Positions 34,152-43,683 of a stretch of 64,000 nt of DNA are shown here, piece after piece (the stretch's first letter is position 1; each line of letters opens with the position of its first letter). Origin of the DNA: Pseudomonas sp. QS1027 (GTDB taxonomy: Bacteria > Pseudomonadota > Gammaproteobacteria > Pseudomonadales > Pseudomonadaceae); assembly GCF_002814235.1 (NCBI RefSeq), contig NZ_PHSU01000025.1, positions 62,001 through 126,000 of the forward strand, given 5' to 3'. Both the position numbers and the translations under genes were made by a program. Below the pieces are notes generated by a model. It was given only the letters and a program-made list of their open reading frames with translations, ran no database searches and had not been told where the DNA came from.

Positions 34152-36155
34152 CTAGGGATTCCACTGGTTGGAAAAAGCCGGGCGCACGGCCTGCACGGCC
34201 GGGCGGTTGTCCAGGAAGTTATCCGGGTAATAACCGAAACTGCTGGCACCCTGGCGCTTGAGCAGCCCCATCCAGCCCGCCAGTTGCGTGCCGTCGAGGT
34301 CCGTCGCCGGTTTCTGTCGCCAGTCCCGGGCCTGCAACTCGAACACCGTGCGATCCAGCGCGCCGGGGCGCTGCCTGACCTGGCCGACCAGCGCCTGCAG
34401 CCACTCATCCGCCTGCCTCTCGCTCTGCCCTTCCATCAGCGGCATGGCCATGGGCGCGGTCCAGTCGTAGCTGGCGAGGAAGTCATCGAGGTTCTGGGCG
34501 AACCAGGCTTCGCTTTGCGGATTGATCACCGGCTCCACGAACAGGTTGCGCGCGGTCTTCACTTGCGGGCCACGAATGGCGCGGACCTTGGCAGTCAGCT
34601 CCTGGGTGAAATCGATCAGGTAACGGCTCTTGAAGCGCGTCCAGCGTTGCAGCGTCGCCGGGTCACCACGCAGGGCGCTGATGCTGCCCGGCAGGCCGTT
34701 GGCAGCGTAGGTGCGCAGCGCCTGCGGGCTGGCGTCCTCGAAGTCGGACAGCACGGCATCGTCGTGATAGAGAATGCCGTCGACCGAGGTCAGCCGGGCC
34801 AGGTCTTCGTAGATCTCGCCAATGACCCGCCGCACGTTCGGGTCGAACGGCGACAGGCGCGTGTACTGTTTCGGGTCGACCGAGGCCTGTCCGCTGACCG
34901 GGTCCCAACGCGTCACCCGGGGCAGTTTTTCATCCAGGGCAAAACTCAGCACCGGCATCCAGGCGTAGACCTTGACGTGGGCGCGGGTGCGCAACTGCCA
35001 GGCGGCACGGTCAAACAGGTCGGCGCGCATCGGCAGATGCCGGTTGGGGAAGTACAGCGAGTGCACCAGGCCGTCTCCCGCCGGATCGGCGAACGCTTGC
35101 AGGAACACGGTATTGGCGCCCAGGTCGGCGATACGCTGGACCAGCTTGCCGAGGTTGGCTTCCTGCTGGACCGGGTTCGGATCGTAGACGTTATCCAGGT
35201 CGACCTGCACCATCCGCATCGCCGCGCGGTTCTGCACCGAGACAATGCTGCCGGCGTAGTGACTGCCGTCCGGGTCCGCCGACACCAGCATGCGCGGGCT
35301 GTTCATCAGTTGGTCGAGACTGTCGATGCCGTCATCCAGGGTCAGCGCCAGTTTGTAGCCCTGGCTCTCGATCACCTTCAACGCGGTGCCATCGGCGGTG
35401 CCGTAGGGCCAGACCCAGACCCGCGGCGAGTAGCCGGTGGCCGCGCGGATCTTGCTCGAGATGGCAATCACATCCGCACGCAGGCGGGCCTCGAAATCAG
35501 CCTCGCTTTCATAGCGGCCGGTGCTCGCATCGTAGCGCCGGGTCGCCGCCGCCGGTTGCAGGTTGCCCTGGGGATTGGCCAGCACACCCTGGTGGCTGGC
35601 GTCGGTGTGGGCGACGATTTCCACCAGTCCGGAGGCGGCCACTTCCTTGATCTGCGCCCAGGTCAGGAATTCGGAACGCGGGCGCATGTCACCGGCAAAA
35701 TCCACCGGTTTGTTCGCCGGGGTATCGATCCAGACGCCGACCGGGGCCAGCAAGGCCGGCCATTGATAGCTCCTGAGCAACGGCATCACGCGGGTGTAGA
35801 AACTCGCGTAACCGTCATCGAAGGTCAGCAGGATCGCCCTCGGCGGCAACTCCGGACCGCCATTGCGCGCCGCCAGGATCTGGTCCACGGTCACCGGCCG
35901 ATAGCCGTTTTCCCGGAGCCACGCGAGCTGTTCGAGCAAGCGTTCGGTGCGCACGGCAACCACCGCCTGGTCCGGGTCGCGGTCCTCGATGTCATGGTAG
36001 GTCAGGCTGAGAAAGTGATTCTTCGGCCAGGGTGCTTCATTGATCGGCACGGCCCGTTGCGCGGGCGCGACAAACTCGACCGGCTTCTGGGCACAGGCGC
36101 CGATCAGCAAGGCTCCCAGCAACAGGATGCAACGCGTGATCCAAGGCATCATCAT
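34152..36155 (-). CDS. pgaB: Poly-N-acetylglucosamine N-deacetylase PgaB
   Basis: A 667-residue outer-membrane lipoprotein. The lipobox LIGAC follows a short signal (MMMPWITRCILLLGALLIGAC). The N-terminal polysaccharide deacetylase domain has LSLTYHDIEDRD, LLTFDDGYASFY and HTDASHQG metal-binding motifs. The C-terminal hydrolase-like domain contains DGILYHDDAVLSDFED. It partly deacetylates the polymer in the periplasm, which export needs. It follows pgaA by six bases. Confidence 0.95.
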   Translation of the reverse strand: MMMPWITRCILLLGALLIGACAQKPVEFVAPAQRAVPINEAPWPKNHFLSLTYHDIEDRDPDQAVVAVRTERLLEQLAWLRENGYRPVTVDQILAARNGGPELPPRAILLTFDDGYASFYTRVMPLLRSYQWPALLAPVGVWIDTPANKPVDFAGDMRPRSEFLTWAQIKEVAASGLVEIVAHTDASHQGVLANPQGNLQPAAATRRYDASTGRYESEADFEARLRADVIAISSKIRAATGYSPRVWVWPYGTADGTALKVIESQGYKLALTLDDGIDSLDQLMNSPRMLVSADPDGSHYAGSIVSVQNRAAMRMVQVDLDNVYDPNPVQQEANLGKLVQRIADLGANTVFLQAFADPAGDGLVHSLYFPNRHLPMRADLFDRAAWQLRTRAHVKVYAWMPVLSFALDEKLPRVTRWDPVSGQASVDPKQYTRLSPFDPNVRRVIGEIYEDLARLTSVDGILYHDDAVLSDFEDASPQALRTYAANGLPGSISALRGDPATLQRWTRFKSRYLIDFTQELTAKVRAIRGPQVKTARNLFVEPVINPQSEAWFAQNLDDFLASYDWTAPMAMPLMEGQSERQADEWLQALVGQVRQRPGALDRTVFELQARDWRQKPATDLDGTQLAGWMGLLKRQGASSFGYYPDNFLDNRPAVQAVRPAFSNQWNP

Positions 36156-36161
36156 CCCCTT

Positions 36162-38642
36162 CTAGAAGCGGTAGGTCAGATCGACGGTCAGCCGCACGTC
36201 GCGTTCACGGTCACCGTCATAGGGCCGACTGATCCAGCTCAGGTTGGCCCCGGCTTCCAGCACATCGTTCCAGCTGACCCGCTGGCCGTAGCTCAGCAGG
36301 GCGACCGCGCCCGTCGAATAGTCACGCTGGCTGTAGGTCCCGGCGCCGACCTGGAACAGCTGGTTCCACTGGGTGGCATAACGGCGATAGAGGACCTGGT
36401 TGACGGTCAGCGTCGGCAACACGCTGAAGTCGGACTTGGGATTGAAGTACGGCGGGTCTTCGTTCTTGCTGTTGTGACTGGCGCTGACCTCCAGCCCCAG
36501 GTCCACTTGCAGATGGGAGTTGGTGTAGATGCCCTCGCGCCCGGTCAGCAGGGCTTCGGTGCGGTTGTTGCCATCGCTGAAATGCGAGGGCGTGACCGCC
36601 AGCCGCCATTCGCGATTTTCGTCGGCGCGCCAACGCAGGAAGGCGTTCGCCGAATTGGCGGTGATATCGTTTTTCAGGGCGCGCAGCGGCGTCGATGCCG
36701 ACAGGCGTTCGAGGCTCCCGCCGTATTGCCAGTGATCGTCGATATCGAAGGCGCCCGACACGCGCGCGCCAAGCTTGTCGCCATAACCGAAGGACTGGTT
36801 GGAGACCTCGGCTTGCAGGGTCATGTCACGGGTCCGGTCTTCGATACCCACCCGCTGCCAACGCCGCTGGGCATCCCCTTCGGGGAAACGGCCGAAGGCG
36901 TAGCCGGCGCCGGTGAACAGCCGCCAGTCGTCGTTGATCGGCGGGCTGTAGAGCGTGCTTTCAATGCCGTAGTCGCGGCTGCCGGTGACCGCGCCGGCAC
37001 CGCCCGCGCCACCGCCGAAGCTCTTGCCGGTGTAGGCCTCGACCCGCAACTCGGCCATGTCGTGGACAGCGCGCTCACGCTCCAGGCTCTGGACCTGCGC
37101 ACTCTCCGGAAAACGTTCGGCCACGTCATCGGTGAGCACGTCGAGCTGGCGCCACTCCTGCAACGCCAGGGCGGTATTGGCCTGGGCAACTTCCAGGCCC
37201 AGGCTGCGCGGCGCCGCGCTTTCGGTTTCCTTGTTCAAGGCCTCGGCACTGCGCGGCCAATCGCGGGACAGGTACATATCGGCCTGGGCCAGGCGCAAGC
37301 CGACGTTGCCCGGCGCCTGTGCGACCAGGGCCTCCAGTCGTTGTTCGGCGCCGGCCTGGTCGCCATTGTCCATCGCCATCTGGGCCGACAATTGCTGGGC
37401 GTCCAGCCAGGCATCGTTGGGCACGCCGCCCGGGTCACCCTTGAGCGGCAACCGTGGCGGTACGGTGAGCGCCAGCGCGTCCGCCAATGCGCGGGCCTCT
37501 TCCGGCTGGTCGCTTTCCATCAGGGCATAGACCAGCGCCGAGGTATCGCCCGCCTGGTCGATGGGGTCCGCGCTCGGCGCCGAGAGAATCTGCCGATACA
37601 ACGCCACGGCCTTCTCCGGCTCGCGCACCGCGAGGTAGGCCGAGGCAATCCAGCGCTGGGCATAGGGCGGGATCGTCACCCCTTCATCGGTCAGTTTTTG
37701 CGCCTCGCTCAATACTTCGGCGTTGCGCGAGCGGGCCTTGAGCGCGCCCAGGCGGTCGATACGCCAGTGCACCACGTCGTCATGGGCCTGCGGGTCCGCG
37801 GACCAGGCCGCGAGCAAGCGGTCGTAGTCGGCCAAGGCACGATCGGCGACGACAAAACGTTCCTGCTCGGTGCGGGTCGGCAGCTCGGCCAGGCGTACCC
37901 GCTCGGCCGCCAGCTCGCCTTCGAGGCGCCGGGTCGCGGCCGCGTCGATCAGCCCGGGATGCCGCTGGGCCAGGCGCAAGGCGGGTTCCGGCAGGCGCGC
38001 GCGCTCCAGGGCGAACAGGTATTCACGGATCACCTCGGGTTTATCCGAAGCCCGGAAAAAAGCCTGGTCGTACTCGAACAAGGCATCACTGTTAGCGCCC
38101 GAACGGGTCAGCGCATACCCCAGGGCCATGCGCCGGGCCGGGTCATTGGGTTGTCTGGCGACTTGTTCGCGCGCCCGGCGCACCGCGTCCTGCGGGTCTC
38201 CACCATCGGCCTCGGTAATCGCCAGGCCCAATTGCAGGTCGGCATTCTGCGGTTCGCGCTCCAGGGCCTGGCGATACAGGCGTTCGGCATCATCCCAGCG
38301 TTTCAGGTTGCGATAGGCGCGGGCGACAGCGGTCAGGGCCTGGGTCGGCAAGACCCGCCGGGCACCCTGGGTTTCATAGACATTGATCACTTCGGCATCC
38401 AGCCCGGCCCAACTGGCGATCTGCAGGTGATCGCTGATCTGGCCCGCGGACTGCTGCGGGGCGGGCAGTTGACGCAAGAGCACCAGCGCCGGGGTGTAAC
38501 TGCCGTCGCGGGCCTGCCGGATCAGTTGGTCGTAGGACGCGTCGGCCCAGACGTTGAGGGGCCAGAGCAATTGGCTGCACAAAGCCATTCCCAACAACGG
38601 GCGCAACCTGCCGTCCTGGCAGCAAAGAGCATTACGCGGCAT
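36162..38642 (-). CDS. pgaA: Poly-N-acetylglucosamine outer-membrane porin PgaA
   Basis: 826 residues. An N-terminal signal region (MPRNALCCQDGRLRPLLGMA, then LWPLNVWADA) is followed by a tetratricopeptide-rich periplasmic part and a C-terminal beta-barrel with alternating residues (for example RWQRVGIEDRTRDMTLQAEV) ending YRF, the terminal phenylalanine expected of an outer-membrane barrel. The length is close to E. coli PgaA (807). The start 38642 has AGGAAA about ten bases upstream. The frame is open from 38765 without support. It exports the polymer. Confidence 0.92.
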   Translation of the reverse strand: MPRNALCCQDGRLRPLLGMALCSQLLWPLNVWADASYDQLIRQARDGSYTPALVLLRQLPAPQQSAGQISDHLQIASWAGLDAEVINVYETQGARRVLPTQALTAVARAYRNLKRWDDAERLYRQALEREPQNADLQLGLAITEADGGDPQDAVRRAREQVARQPNDPARRMALGYALTRSGANSDALFEYDQAFFRASDKPEVIREYLFALERARLPEPALRLAQRHPGLIDAAATRRLEGELAAERVRLAELPTRTEQERFVVADRALADYDRLLAAWSADPQAHDDVVHWRIDRLGALKARSRNAEVLSEAQKLTDEGVTIPPYAQRWIASAYLAVREPEKAVALYRQILSAPSADPIDQAGDTSALVYALMESDQPEEARALADALALTVPPRLPLKGDPGGVPNDAWLDAQQLSAQMAMDNGDQAGAEQRLEALVAQAPGNVGLRLAQADMYLSRDWPRSAEALNKETESAAPRSLGLEVAQANTALALQEWRQLDVLTDDVAERFPESAQVQSLERERAVHDMAELRVEAYTGKSFGGGAGGAGAVTGSRDYGIESTLYSPPINDDWRLFTGAGYAFGRFPEGDAQRRWQRVGIEDRTRDMTLQAEVSNQSFGYGDKLGARVSGAFDIDDHWQYGGSLERLSASTPLRALKNDITANSANAFLRWRADENREWRLAVTPSHFSDGNNRTEALLTGREGIYTNSHLQVDLGLEVSASHNSKNEDPPYFNPKSDFSVLPTLTVNQVLYRRYATQWNQLFQVGAGTYSQRDYSTGAVALLSYGQRVSWNDVLEAGANLSWISRPYDGDRERDVRLTVDLTYRF

Positions 38643-38825
38643 ATCGTTCATTTCCTGAGAGACAGCCGGAGACCAATGCTCCTGCCGGGTCCAGACGCAC
38701 AAGGCGGAGCCTAGCGACAGCGGTCGAGCGCGTCGTCCGCCTGTCGTTCTCGAAGGGTAGACCAAAAAACAAAGCTCAATATTTATTCAGTCAGTGCTCG
38801 TGAAAAAGACTGGAGCACTGCGCGG

Positions 38826-41129
38826 TCAGTCCTGCCAGAGAGGCAGGCACAGGGTGAACGTCGTGCCCTGGCCTTCGGCGCTGGCACAGTGAATACGCCC
38901 GTCATGCCGGTCGATCACCGCCTTGACCATCGACAGCCCCAAGCCCAGCCCTTCGGTGCTGGCGGAGGAGGCGAAGCGTTTGTAGGGGTCGAAGAGCTGT
39001 GGCAATTCCTCCACGCCGATACCCCGCCCCTGATCGCGAATGCTGCAGCTCAACTGGTTATCCGCCACCTTCACGTCGAGGCTGACGCAGGTGCCGGAAG
39101 GGCTGTATTTGATGGCGTTTTCCAGCAGGTTGAACAGCGCCCGGGTCAGCAGCGAAGCATCGGCCCACACCAGGCCTTCATCGACCTCGTCAAGTCGATG
39201 GCGCAGCTCGATGCCCTTGAGCTGGGCCAAGGGCGCCACCTGATCGAAGGCATCCAGCACCAGCATGGCGAACAGCACCGGCTCGAAGGTGTAGGCCTCC
39301 GACTCGGCCTTGGCCAGTTGCACGAAGGCCTCGGTCAGGCCCAGGGCCCGGCGGACCTGCTGTTCGATCTGGCGATAGAGCGGCGCATCGTCGTGCTCCG
39401 CGCGCTGCACTTCCAGCAACGCCAGGATCGCCGAATGCGGCGCCCGCAGGTCATGGGACAGAAAGCGCAACAAGGTCGCCCTTTGCTGCTCGGCCTCGCG
39501 CGCCAGGCTCAGGTCCGCCAGGCTGAACAGCCAGCCGACGGCGACTTCATCTTCCGTCGAGCGCAGCGGTGCCAGGTTCAGGTGCAGGGCGCGTTGGCGG
39601 CTATCGCGAAACTCCTGGCTCAGCAGTTCGGTCAAGGCCGGTCGTGCTGGCCCGTCCATGCCAGGAAAGCCAAGGCCCGCCAGACATTCGAGCCAGTCCT
39701 CGCCCACCAGCGCAGGCCCCAGCAACTCGCGCGCGCTGCGGTTGGCGAGCAGCACCTGGCCCCGGGTGTCGGTGATCAGCGTGGCGACGGGCAGGCATTC
39801 CAGGCCATCGGCCATGAATCGCCGTGTATCGCGGGTGCGCCCGAGGGCCTGTTCCAACGCCGCGATGCGGCCTTGCAATACATCGCCCTTGGGCACCAGG
39901 GGGCGGCGGCGTTCGGGCAACACCTTGGGCTCGTCGTTCAGACGGGCCAATTCCCAGCCGAAGTAGGCCAGCACCGCACTCAGGCGCCGCCAGTTCCAGA
40001 TCAGGTAGGCCAGCAGAAAACCGCTGAGGCTGGCGGCCGGCGACCACCACAGGCCGAACCGCAGCAGTCCCCAGGCCGCCAGCAGCACCGCCGCCATGCT
40101 TCCGAGCGTCAGCCACAACGCATAACGCGCACGCACCAGCAGCCCGCCCAGCAGGAGTGCCACGGCCAACACCGACAACAACATGCCCGACAGTGGCGCC
40201 AACGCGACAATGCTGCGCTGCTGCAACAGGCCGTTGAGCAGGTTCGCCTGGATCTCCACTCCTGCGGTGGTGCCAGCCTGCTCGGACACCGGCGTGACAT
40301 ACCGATCCCCCAGGCCCGGGGCGGTGGCGCCGACCAGGATCAACCGATCACGCAGCAGCTCGGCCGGCACCTCACCACGCAGCACGCTGATGTAGGGAAC
40401 ACTGGGAAAGCCGCCGGCGATAAAGGGCACCAGGATGGCGCTCTGGCGCTGCCAGCCATGCTGTTCGGAGATGTCCGCAGTCCCTGGCATCGGTGGCCGC
40501 TCAGCCACTGGCAGCGCCATCTGATAGGCCAGCCAGGCCAACTGCTCACGGGGTTGGCGGACCGGACCTTCGCGCAGGTACACCCCACGCACCACGCCGT
40601 CGTTATCCGCTTCGACATTGATATGGCCGACCGCCCTGGCGCAGCGCCGCAACGGCTCGATCGGTTCGATTTCCGCCAGCGCCGTGGCAAATCGCGGCAC
40701 ACCTTCGCGCAACAGCGGTAGGACCACATTGCCGGCACGACACAGCGCCTGGGCCAGGCGCTCGTCACCACTACCAGCCGCCTCCGGTTCGCTGAAAATC
40801 ACATCAAACAGGACACCCCGGGGCTGCGCCGCGCTCAAGCGCTCGAGCAGCTCGGCATGCACACTGCGCGGCCAGGGCCAGCGCCCCAGGGCCTCAAGAC
40901 TGCGGTCATCGATAGTGACCAGCAAGATCCGTGGATCGACCGGCAAGGGACTCAGACGACTCAACCGGTCGTAGAGAAAATGACTGAATGCCAGGTTCTG
41001 GCTCAAGGAAAGCACGGCGGTCAGCGGCAGCAACAACAGGCCCACCCACAACCATTCGCGCAACAAACCACGGAACAGCCGTTGCGCCTGCGTCGGCTCG
41101 CGTCCCTCGTGCCGTCGCCACAACCTCAT
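38826..41129 (-). CDS. CHASE2 sensor histidine kinase
   Basis: A 767-residue membrane kinase. A first membrane helix near residues 27-46 precedes a periplasmic CHASE2 domain (about 60-300, ILLVTIDDRSLEALGRWPWPR, VPYISVLRGE, LVGATAPGLGDRYVTP). Three closely spaced helices (about 310-385) follow, then a PAS-like domain and the kinase core. The H-box FLSHDLRAPHS holds His559, and N, G1 and G2 boxes appear as NLLENAIKYS, DQGRGIG and GLGLGLSMV. It sits between a FecR-domain gene and pgaABCD on the same strand, with the OmpR-type regulator divergent, so it is probably its partner. Confidence 0.88.
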   Translation of the reverse strand: MRLWRRHEGREPTQAQRLFRGLLREWLWVGLLLLPLTAVLSLSQNLAFSHFLYDRLSRLSPLPVDPRILLVTIDDRSLEALGRWPWPRSVHAELLERLSAAQPRGVLFDVIFSEPEAAGSGDERLAQALCRAGNVVLPLLREGVPRFATALAEIEPIEPLRRCARAVGHINVEADNDGVVRGVYLREGPVRQPREQLAWLAYQMALPVAERPPMPGTADISEQHGWQRQSAILVPFIAGGFPSVPYISVLRGEVPAELLRDRLILVGATAPGLGDRYVTPVSEQAGTTAGVEIQANLLNGLLQQRSIVALAPLSGMLLSVLAVALLLGGLLVRARYALWLTLGSMAAVLLAAWGLLRFGLWWSPAASLSGFLLAYLIWNWRRLSAVLAYFGWELARLNDEPKVLPERRRPLVPKGDVLQGRIAALEQALGRTRDTRRFMADGLECLPVATLITDTRGQVLLANRSARELLGPALVGEDWLECLAGLGFPGMDGPARPALTELLSQEFRDSRQRALHLNLAPLRSTEDEVAVGWLFSLADLSLAREAEQQRATLLRFLSHDLRAPHSAILALLEVQRAEHDDAPLYRQIEQQVRRALGLTEAFVQLAKAESEAYTFEPVLFAMLVLDAFDQVAPLAQLKGIELRHRLDEVDEGLVWADASLLTRALFNLLENAIKYSPSGTCVSLDVKVADNQLSCSIRDQGRGIGVEELPQLFDPYKRFASSASTEGLGLGLSMVKAVIDRHDGRIHCASAEGQGTTFTLCLPLWQD

Positions 41130-41147
41130 GAACGCCGGGTACCGCAG

Positions 41148-42146
41148 CTATTGCTCATGAACCGTCCTGGGCCAGTAGTAGATATCGTAGACCCCAGTCT
41201 GGCCTTCAAGTCCCTGTTCGTCGAATGCCGACAGCCGCACATGGTAGAACGCCGCCTGCAAACCGCTGAAGCGGATATCCGGGGTACTGGAAAACCGCTC
41301 CTGCTTGATATTGAGGAACGCCGCGTCGGTGGCGACTTGCGCCCGGTAGCGCCGGGCACCGTCCAGGGGCTGGAGAAAGAGTTGCCAGACCGGCTTGTCG
41401 CCGCGCTGGCCGTCCTGCCCGAGCAAGCGTGGGGCCGCCAGCAGGTCGACCGGCTTGAGCTCGCCCTTGTCCTGGATTTTCAGACCCTGCCGGGCGTTGA
41501 CCCTGACCGCGGGCTCGCCCGCAACGGGCAATGTGTTGCGCACCTTGTTGCCGGAAGCCGGCGGCGCTTCGCCGCGACTCACCGCAACCTGGCCGTCGAG
41601 CACTTCAACCAGCGACTGACCGTCTTCGCTACGGGTGCGGAAGTGCGTGCCGCGAACGCCAAGCACGCCGACCGAGGTACGAATCTGGAAGCGATCATGC
41701 TCGCTGATGCGCTTGATCACGTAGGACTCGACCTGACCTTGTTCGAGCTGCAGTTGCGGGATCGACTGCGTCTCGTCCAGCTCCAGCCGTACCTGCGAGT
41801 TGGAAGGCAGCACGATCCGCGAACCATCGCCCAGCACCAGGCTGACAAAGGCATCGCCCGAGGTTCTCAGCCCTTCGTGCTCATCCAGGCTCATGCCCTC
41901 TTCCAGGGCCAACTGCTTGCCCTTGGCATCCAGCTTCCAGGCCTCCCCCGCCAGGTGCAGCACCACCGCCGGAAACGGCTGCGGACGGCATTGCTGTTCG
42001 CGATCGAGGTAAGGCGCGCGCAGGGCCGGCGTGGCCGCCAGGGCATTGCCAGCAAACAGGCAGAAGGCCGCGCCAAGCAGCAGGCGCAGGCTCGGTCGGG
42101 ACAACAGGACAGGAAAAAGAGGCTGCGAAAAAAAGCGTTCGCTCAT
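41148..42146 (-). CDS. Exported FecR-domain protein
   Basis: A 332-residue protein with a signal peptide (PSLRLLLGAAFCLFAGNALA, cleaved near residue 38). A FecR domain follows (VLGDGSRIVLPSNSQVRLEL, TSVGVLGVRGTHFRTR), then a C-terminal segment of repeated FLQPLDGARRYRAQVATD-type strands. It ends 18 bases before the CHASE2 kinase, so the two are co-transcribed. FecR-domain periplasmic proteins often act with CHASE2 sensors, and this one probably delivers a periplasmic or cell-surface signal. Confidence 0.85.
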   Translation of the reverse strand: MSERFFSQPLFPVLLSRPSLRLLLGAAFCLFAGNALAATPALRAPYLDREQQCRPQPFPAVVLHLAGEAWKLDAKGKQLALEEGMSLDEHEGLRTSGDAFVSLVLGDGSRIVLPSNSQVRLELDETQSIPQLQLEQGQVESYVIKRISEHDRFQIRTSVGVLGVRGTHFRTRSEDGQSLVEVLDGQVAVSRGEAPPASGNKVRNTLPVAGEPAVRVNARQGLKIQDKGELKPVDLLAAPRLLGQDGQRGDKPVWQLFLQPLDGARRYRAQVATDAAFLNIKQERFSSTPDIRFSGLQAAFYHVRLSAFDEQGLEGQTGVYDIYYWPRTVHEQ

Positions 42147-42292
42147 GGGCTTGGCCGCTCAGGCTCTGGAGGGAGCAGGATCGAAGTAAAGGAACAACGG
42201 CAAAAAGCCATCCGGGCCCATCATGCCACAGCGCCCTCAGTCAGCCTGATCGCACTGTGTTGCTTCGTATGAATGCACGCCAGGGTGTGGCG

Positions 42293-42332
42293 GAAAAATG
42301 GCCAAGGGAGGACATCCTGACCGTCCCTTGGC
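42293..42332 (-). terminator. Rho-independent terminator after 83-residue gene
   Basis: GCCAAGGGA (42301-42309) pairs with TCCCTTGGC (42324-42332) and, read on the minus strand, is followed by CATTTTTCC. This fits a terminator about 145 bases after the stop of the small membrane protein gene, which would separate it from the FecR gene. Confidence 0.75.
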
Positions 42333-42445
42333 GGCGGCCCGTGTGGATCCGAACCGCCACCCGTCCGTGGGTCGGACTTGCTCCAAAGTGCCCCGGTATT
42401 ACTGGGTCTACTCTATGGGTAAAACCAGAGCGCCCGGTGAATCTG

Positions 42446-42464
42446 CCAGATTTGTTCAGAATTG
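42446..42464. promoter_or_regulatory. Direct near-repeat, copy 1
   Basis: CCAGATTTGTTCAGAATTG. A second copy at 42852-42870 differs at two positions. They flank the 83-residue gene. TTGTTCAGA spaced this way resembles half-sites of OmpR-type regulators, a guess only. Confidence 0.3.
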
Positions 42465-42475
42465 CCGGAGAATCC

Positions 42476-42727
42476 TCAGAACACCCAGCGCGGCTGTTCC
42501 CGTGGGCGGATGACTTCGCCGGTGGTCCACAGCGTCGGCGCGGCGAAGGGGGCTATCCACCGGCCCTTGGGCGCCACCGGCAGTTGCTCGGACACCAGCG
42601 AGGGACGGGCAGCACCGTAATGGAACAGCCCGACGACAAAACCGAAGCCAAGGCACAGGCTCAATCCGGACAACAAGCCGAGTACCGCCCAGGATGGCAA
42701 ACCGCTGAAACGAAAGGGACTGCCCAT
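42476..42727 (-). CDS. Small membrane protein, unknown function
   Basis: An 83-residue protein starting MGSPFRFSGLPSWAVLG, with one strongly hydrophobic helix at about residues 12-37 (VLGLLSGLSLCLGFGFVVGLF) and a C-terminal tail rich in Pro and Trp (PRWVF end). It has a good Shine-Dalgarno, AAGGAG, eight bases before the start. The frame is open further upstream, but nothing supports it. It is divergent from the OmpR-type regulator and lies upstream of the FecR-kinase genes, so it may be part of the same signalling unit. Confidence 0.65.
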   Translation of the reverse strand: MGSPFRFSGLPSWAVLGLLSGLSLCLGFGFVVGLFHYGAARPSLVSEQLPVAPKGRWIAPFAAPTLWTTGEVIRPREQPRWVF

Positions 42728-42851
42728 GAATCCTTCTCCTTGACCGTGCAAATCGTTACCCTGCGCCTGACCCCGACAAGGGCCACAACACGCCAGGTAA
42801 AAGCCATTTGACATCAGCCTAGCCAGCCGCCGCCCGTCCTTGAGGAAATCG

Positions 42852-42870
42852 CCAGAATTGTTCAGATTTG
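42852..42870. promoter_or_regulatory. Direct near-repeat, copy 2, in divergent promoter
   Basis: CCAGAATTGTTCAGATTTG, close to copy 1 at 42446. It lies in the gap between the 83-residue gene and the response regulator, where an operator would be expected. Confidence 0.3.
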
Positions 42871-42962
42871 ACGGCAAACTTACAGACTTCCCTGTAGGAA
42901 ATAGCCTGTAGAGTCCTCTTTTACAGACAGATCCGTGGCTGAACGAGGAGAAAGGTCCAGAC

Positions 42963-43676
42963 ATGCGTGTCGCCATACTCGACGACGAGCCCGCCGAACT
43001 GCGTCGGGTCGAACAGACGCTTGGCCAGATGGCCGGTGTCGGGGAAGCCCCCTGGACCCTGCACGGTTTCGAGCGCGGCGAAGACCTGTTGCGTCAGCTG
43101 CGCCGGGAAACCTTCGACCTGCTGATTCTCGACTGGCAGGTGCCGGACCTCAGTGGCCTGGCGCTGTTGCGCTGGACCCGCGAGCACATGGAAGTACCGC
43201 CACCGGTGATCATGCTCACCAGCCGCGATGCCGAGAGCGATATCGTCCTGGCCCTGGGCAGTGGCGCCGACGACTACGTGAGCAAACCGTTCCGCGCCAA
43301 CGAACTCAAGGCGCGGGTCAACGCGGTGCTGCGCCGGCATGCCGGACAGCGCGGCAACGCCAGCACAATCGCCATCTTCAATGATTTGAGTTTCGACGAC
43401 GCCGAACTGACCGTGACCCGCTCAGGCAGCCCGGTCAATCTGACCGAGCGTGAGTATCGCCTGGCCCGCTGCCTGTTCAGCAACCTCGGGCGGCCGCTGT
43501 CGCGCGAGTATCTCTACAAGCGCTTCTGGCCCCATGAAGAAATGCTCTCGTCACGTCCCCTCGATACCCACATCTATCGCCTGCGCAACAAGCTGGGCCT
43601 GACCGCCGAACACGGCTGGCAGTTGCTGACGATCTACGGCTATGGGTATCGACTGGAAAGCGTCACCTCTGGCTGA
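42963..43676 (+). CDS. OmpR-family response regulator
   Basis: A 237-residue two-domain regulator. The receiver has Asp57 (LLILDWQVPDLSG) as phosphoacceptor and Lys108 (YVSKPFR). The C-terminal winged helix contains LTEREYRLARCLFSN and RPLDTHIYRLRNKL. GAGGAG precedes the start. It is divergent from the 83-residue gene, and the CHASE2 kinase nearby is its likely partner, although kinase and regulator are on opposite strands and separated by about 1.8 kb. Confidence 0.92.
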   Translation: MRVAILDDEPAELRRVEQTLGQMAGVGEAPWTLHGFERGEDLLRQLRRETFDLLILDWQVPDLSGLALLRWTREHMEVPPPVIMLTSRDAESDIVLALGSGADDYVSKPFRANELKARVNAVLRRHAGQRGNASTIAIFNDLSFDDAELTVTRSGSPVNLTEREYRLARCLFSNLGRPLSREYLYKRFWPHEEMLSSRPLDTHIYRLRNKLGLTAEHGWQLLTIYGYGYRLESVTSG

Positions 43677-43683
43677 ACGCCGC

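Larger units (their letters stand above)
42147..42475. other. Gene-free region upstream of FecR gene
   Basis: 329 bases with no credible gene. It contains a minus-strand terminator (42293-42332) for the 83-residue protein and must hold the promoter of the FecR-kinase genes. One copy of a 19-base near-repeat lies at 42446-42464. Confidence 0.5.

Noticed and set aside
33075..38714. A 1879-codon open frame on the plus strand across pgaABCD
   Set aside because: Antisense to four well-supported pga genes. Long antisense frames arise in GC-rich codons, and the translation is Arg/His/Gln/Gly-rich with no domain.
42301..42332. Hairpin as a riboswitch of the FecR gene
   Set aside because: The T-run places it as a terminator for the minus-strand small gene, and no conserved aptamer pattern was seen.
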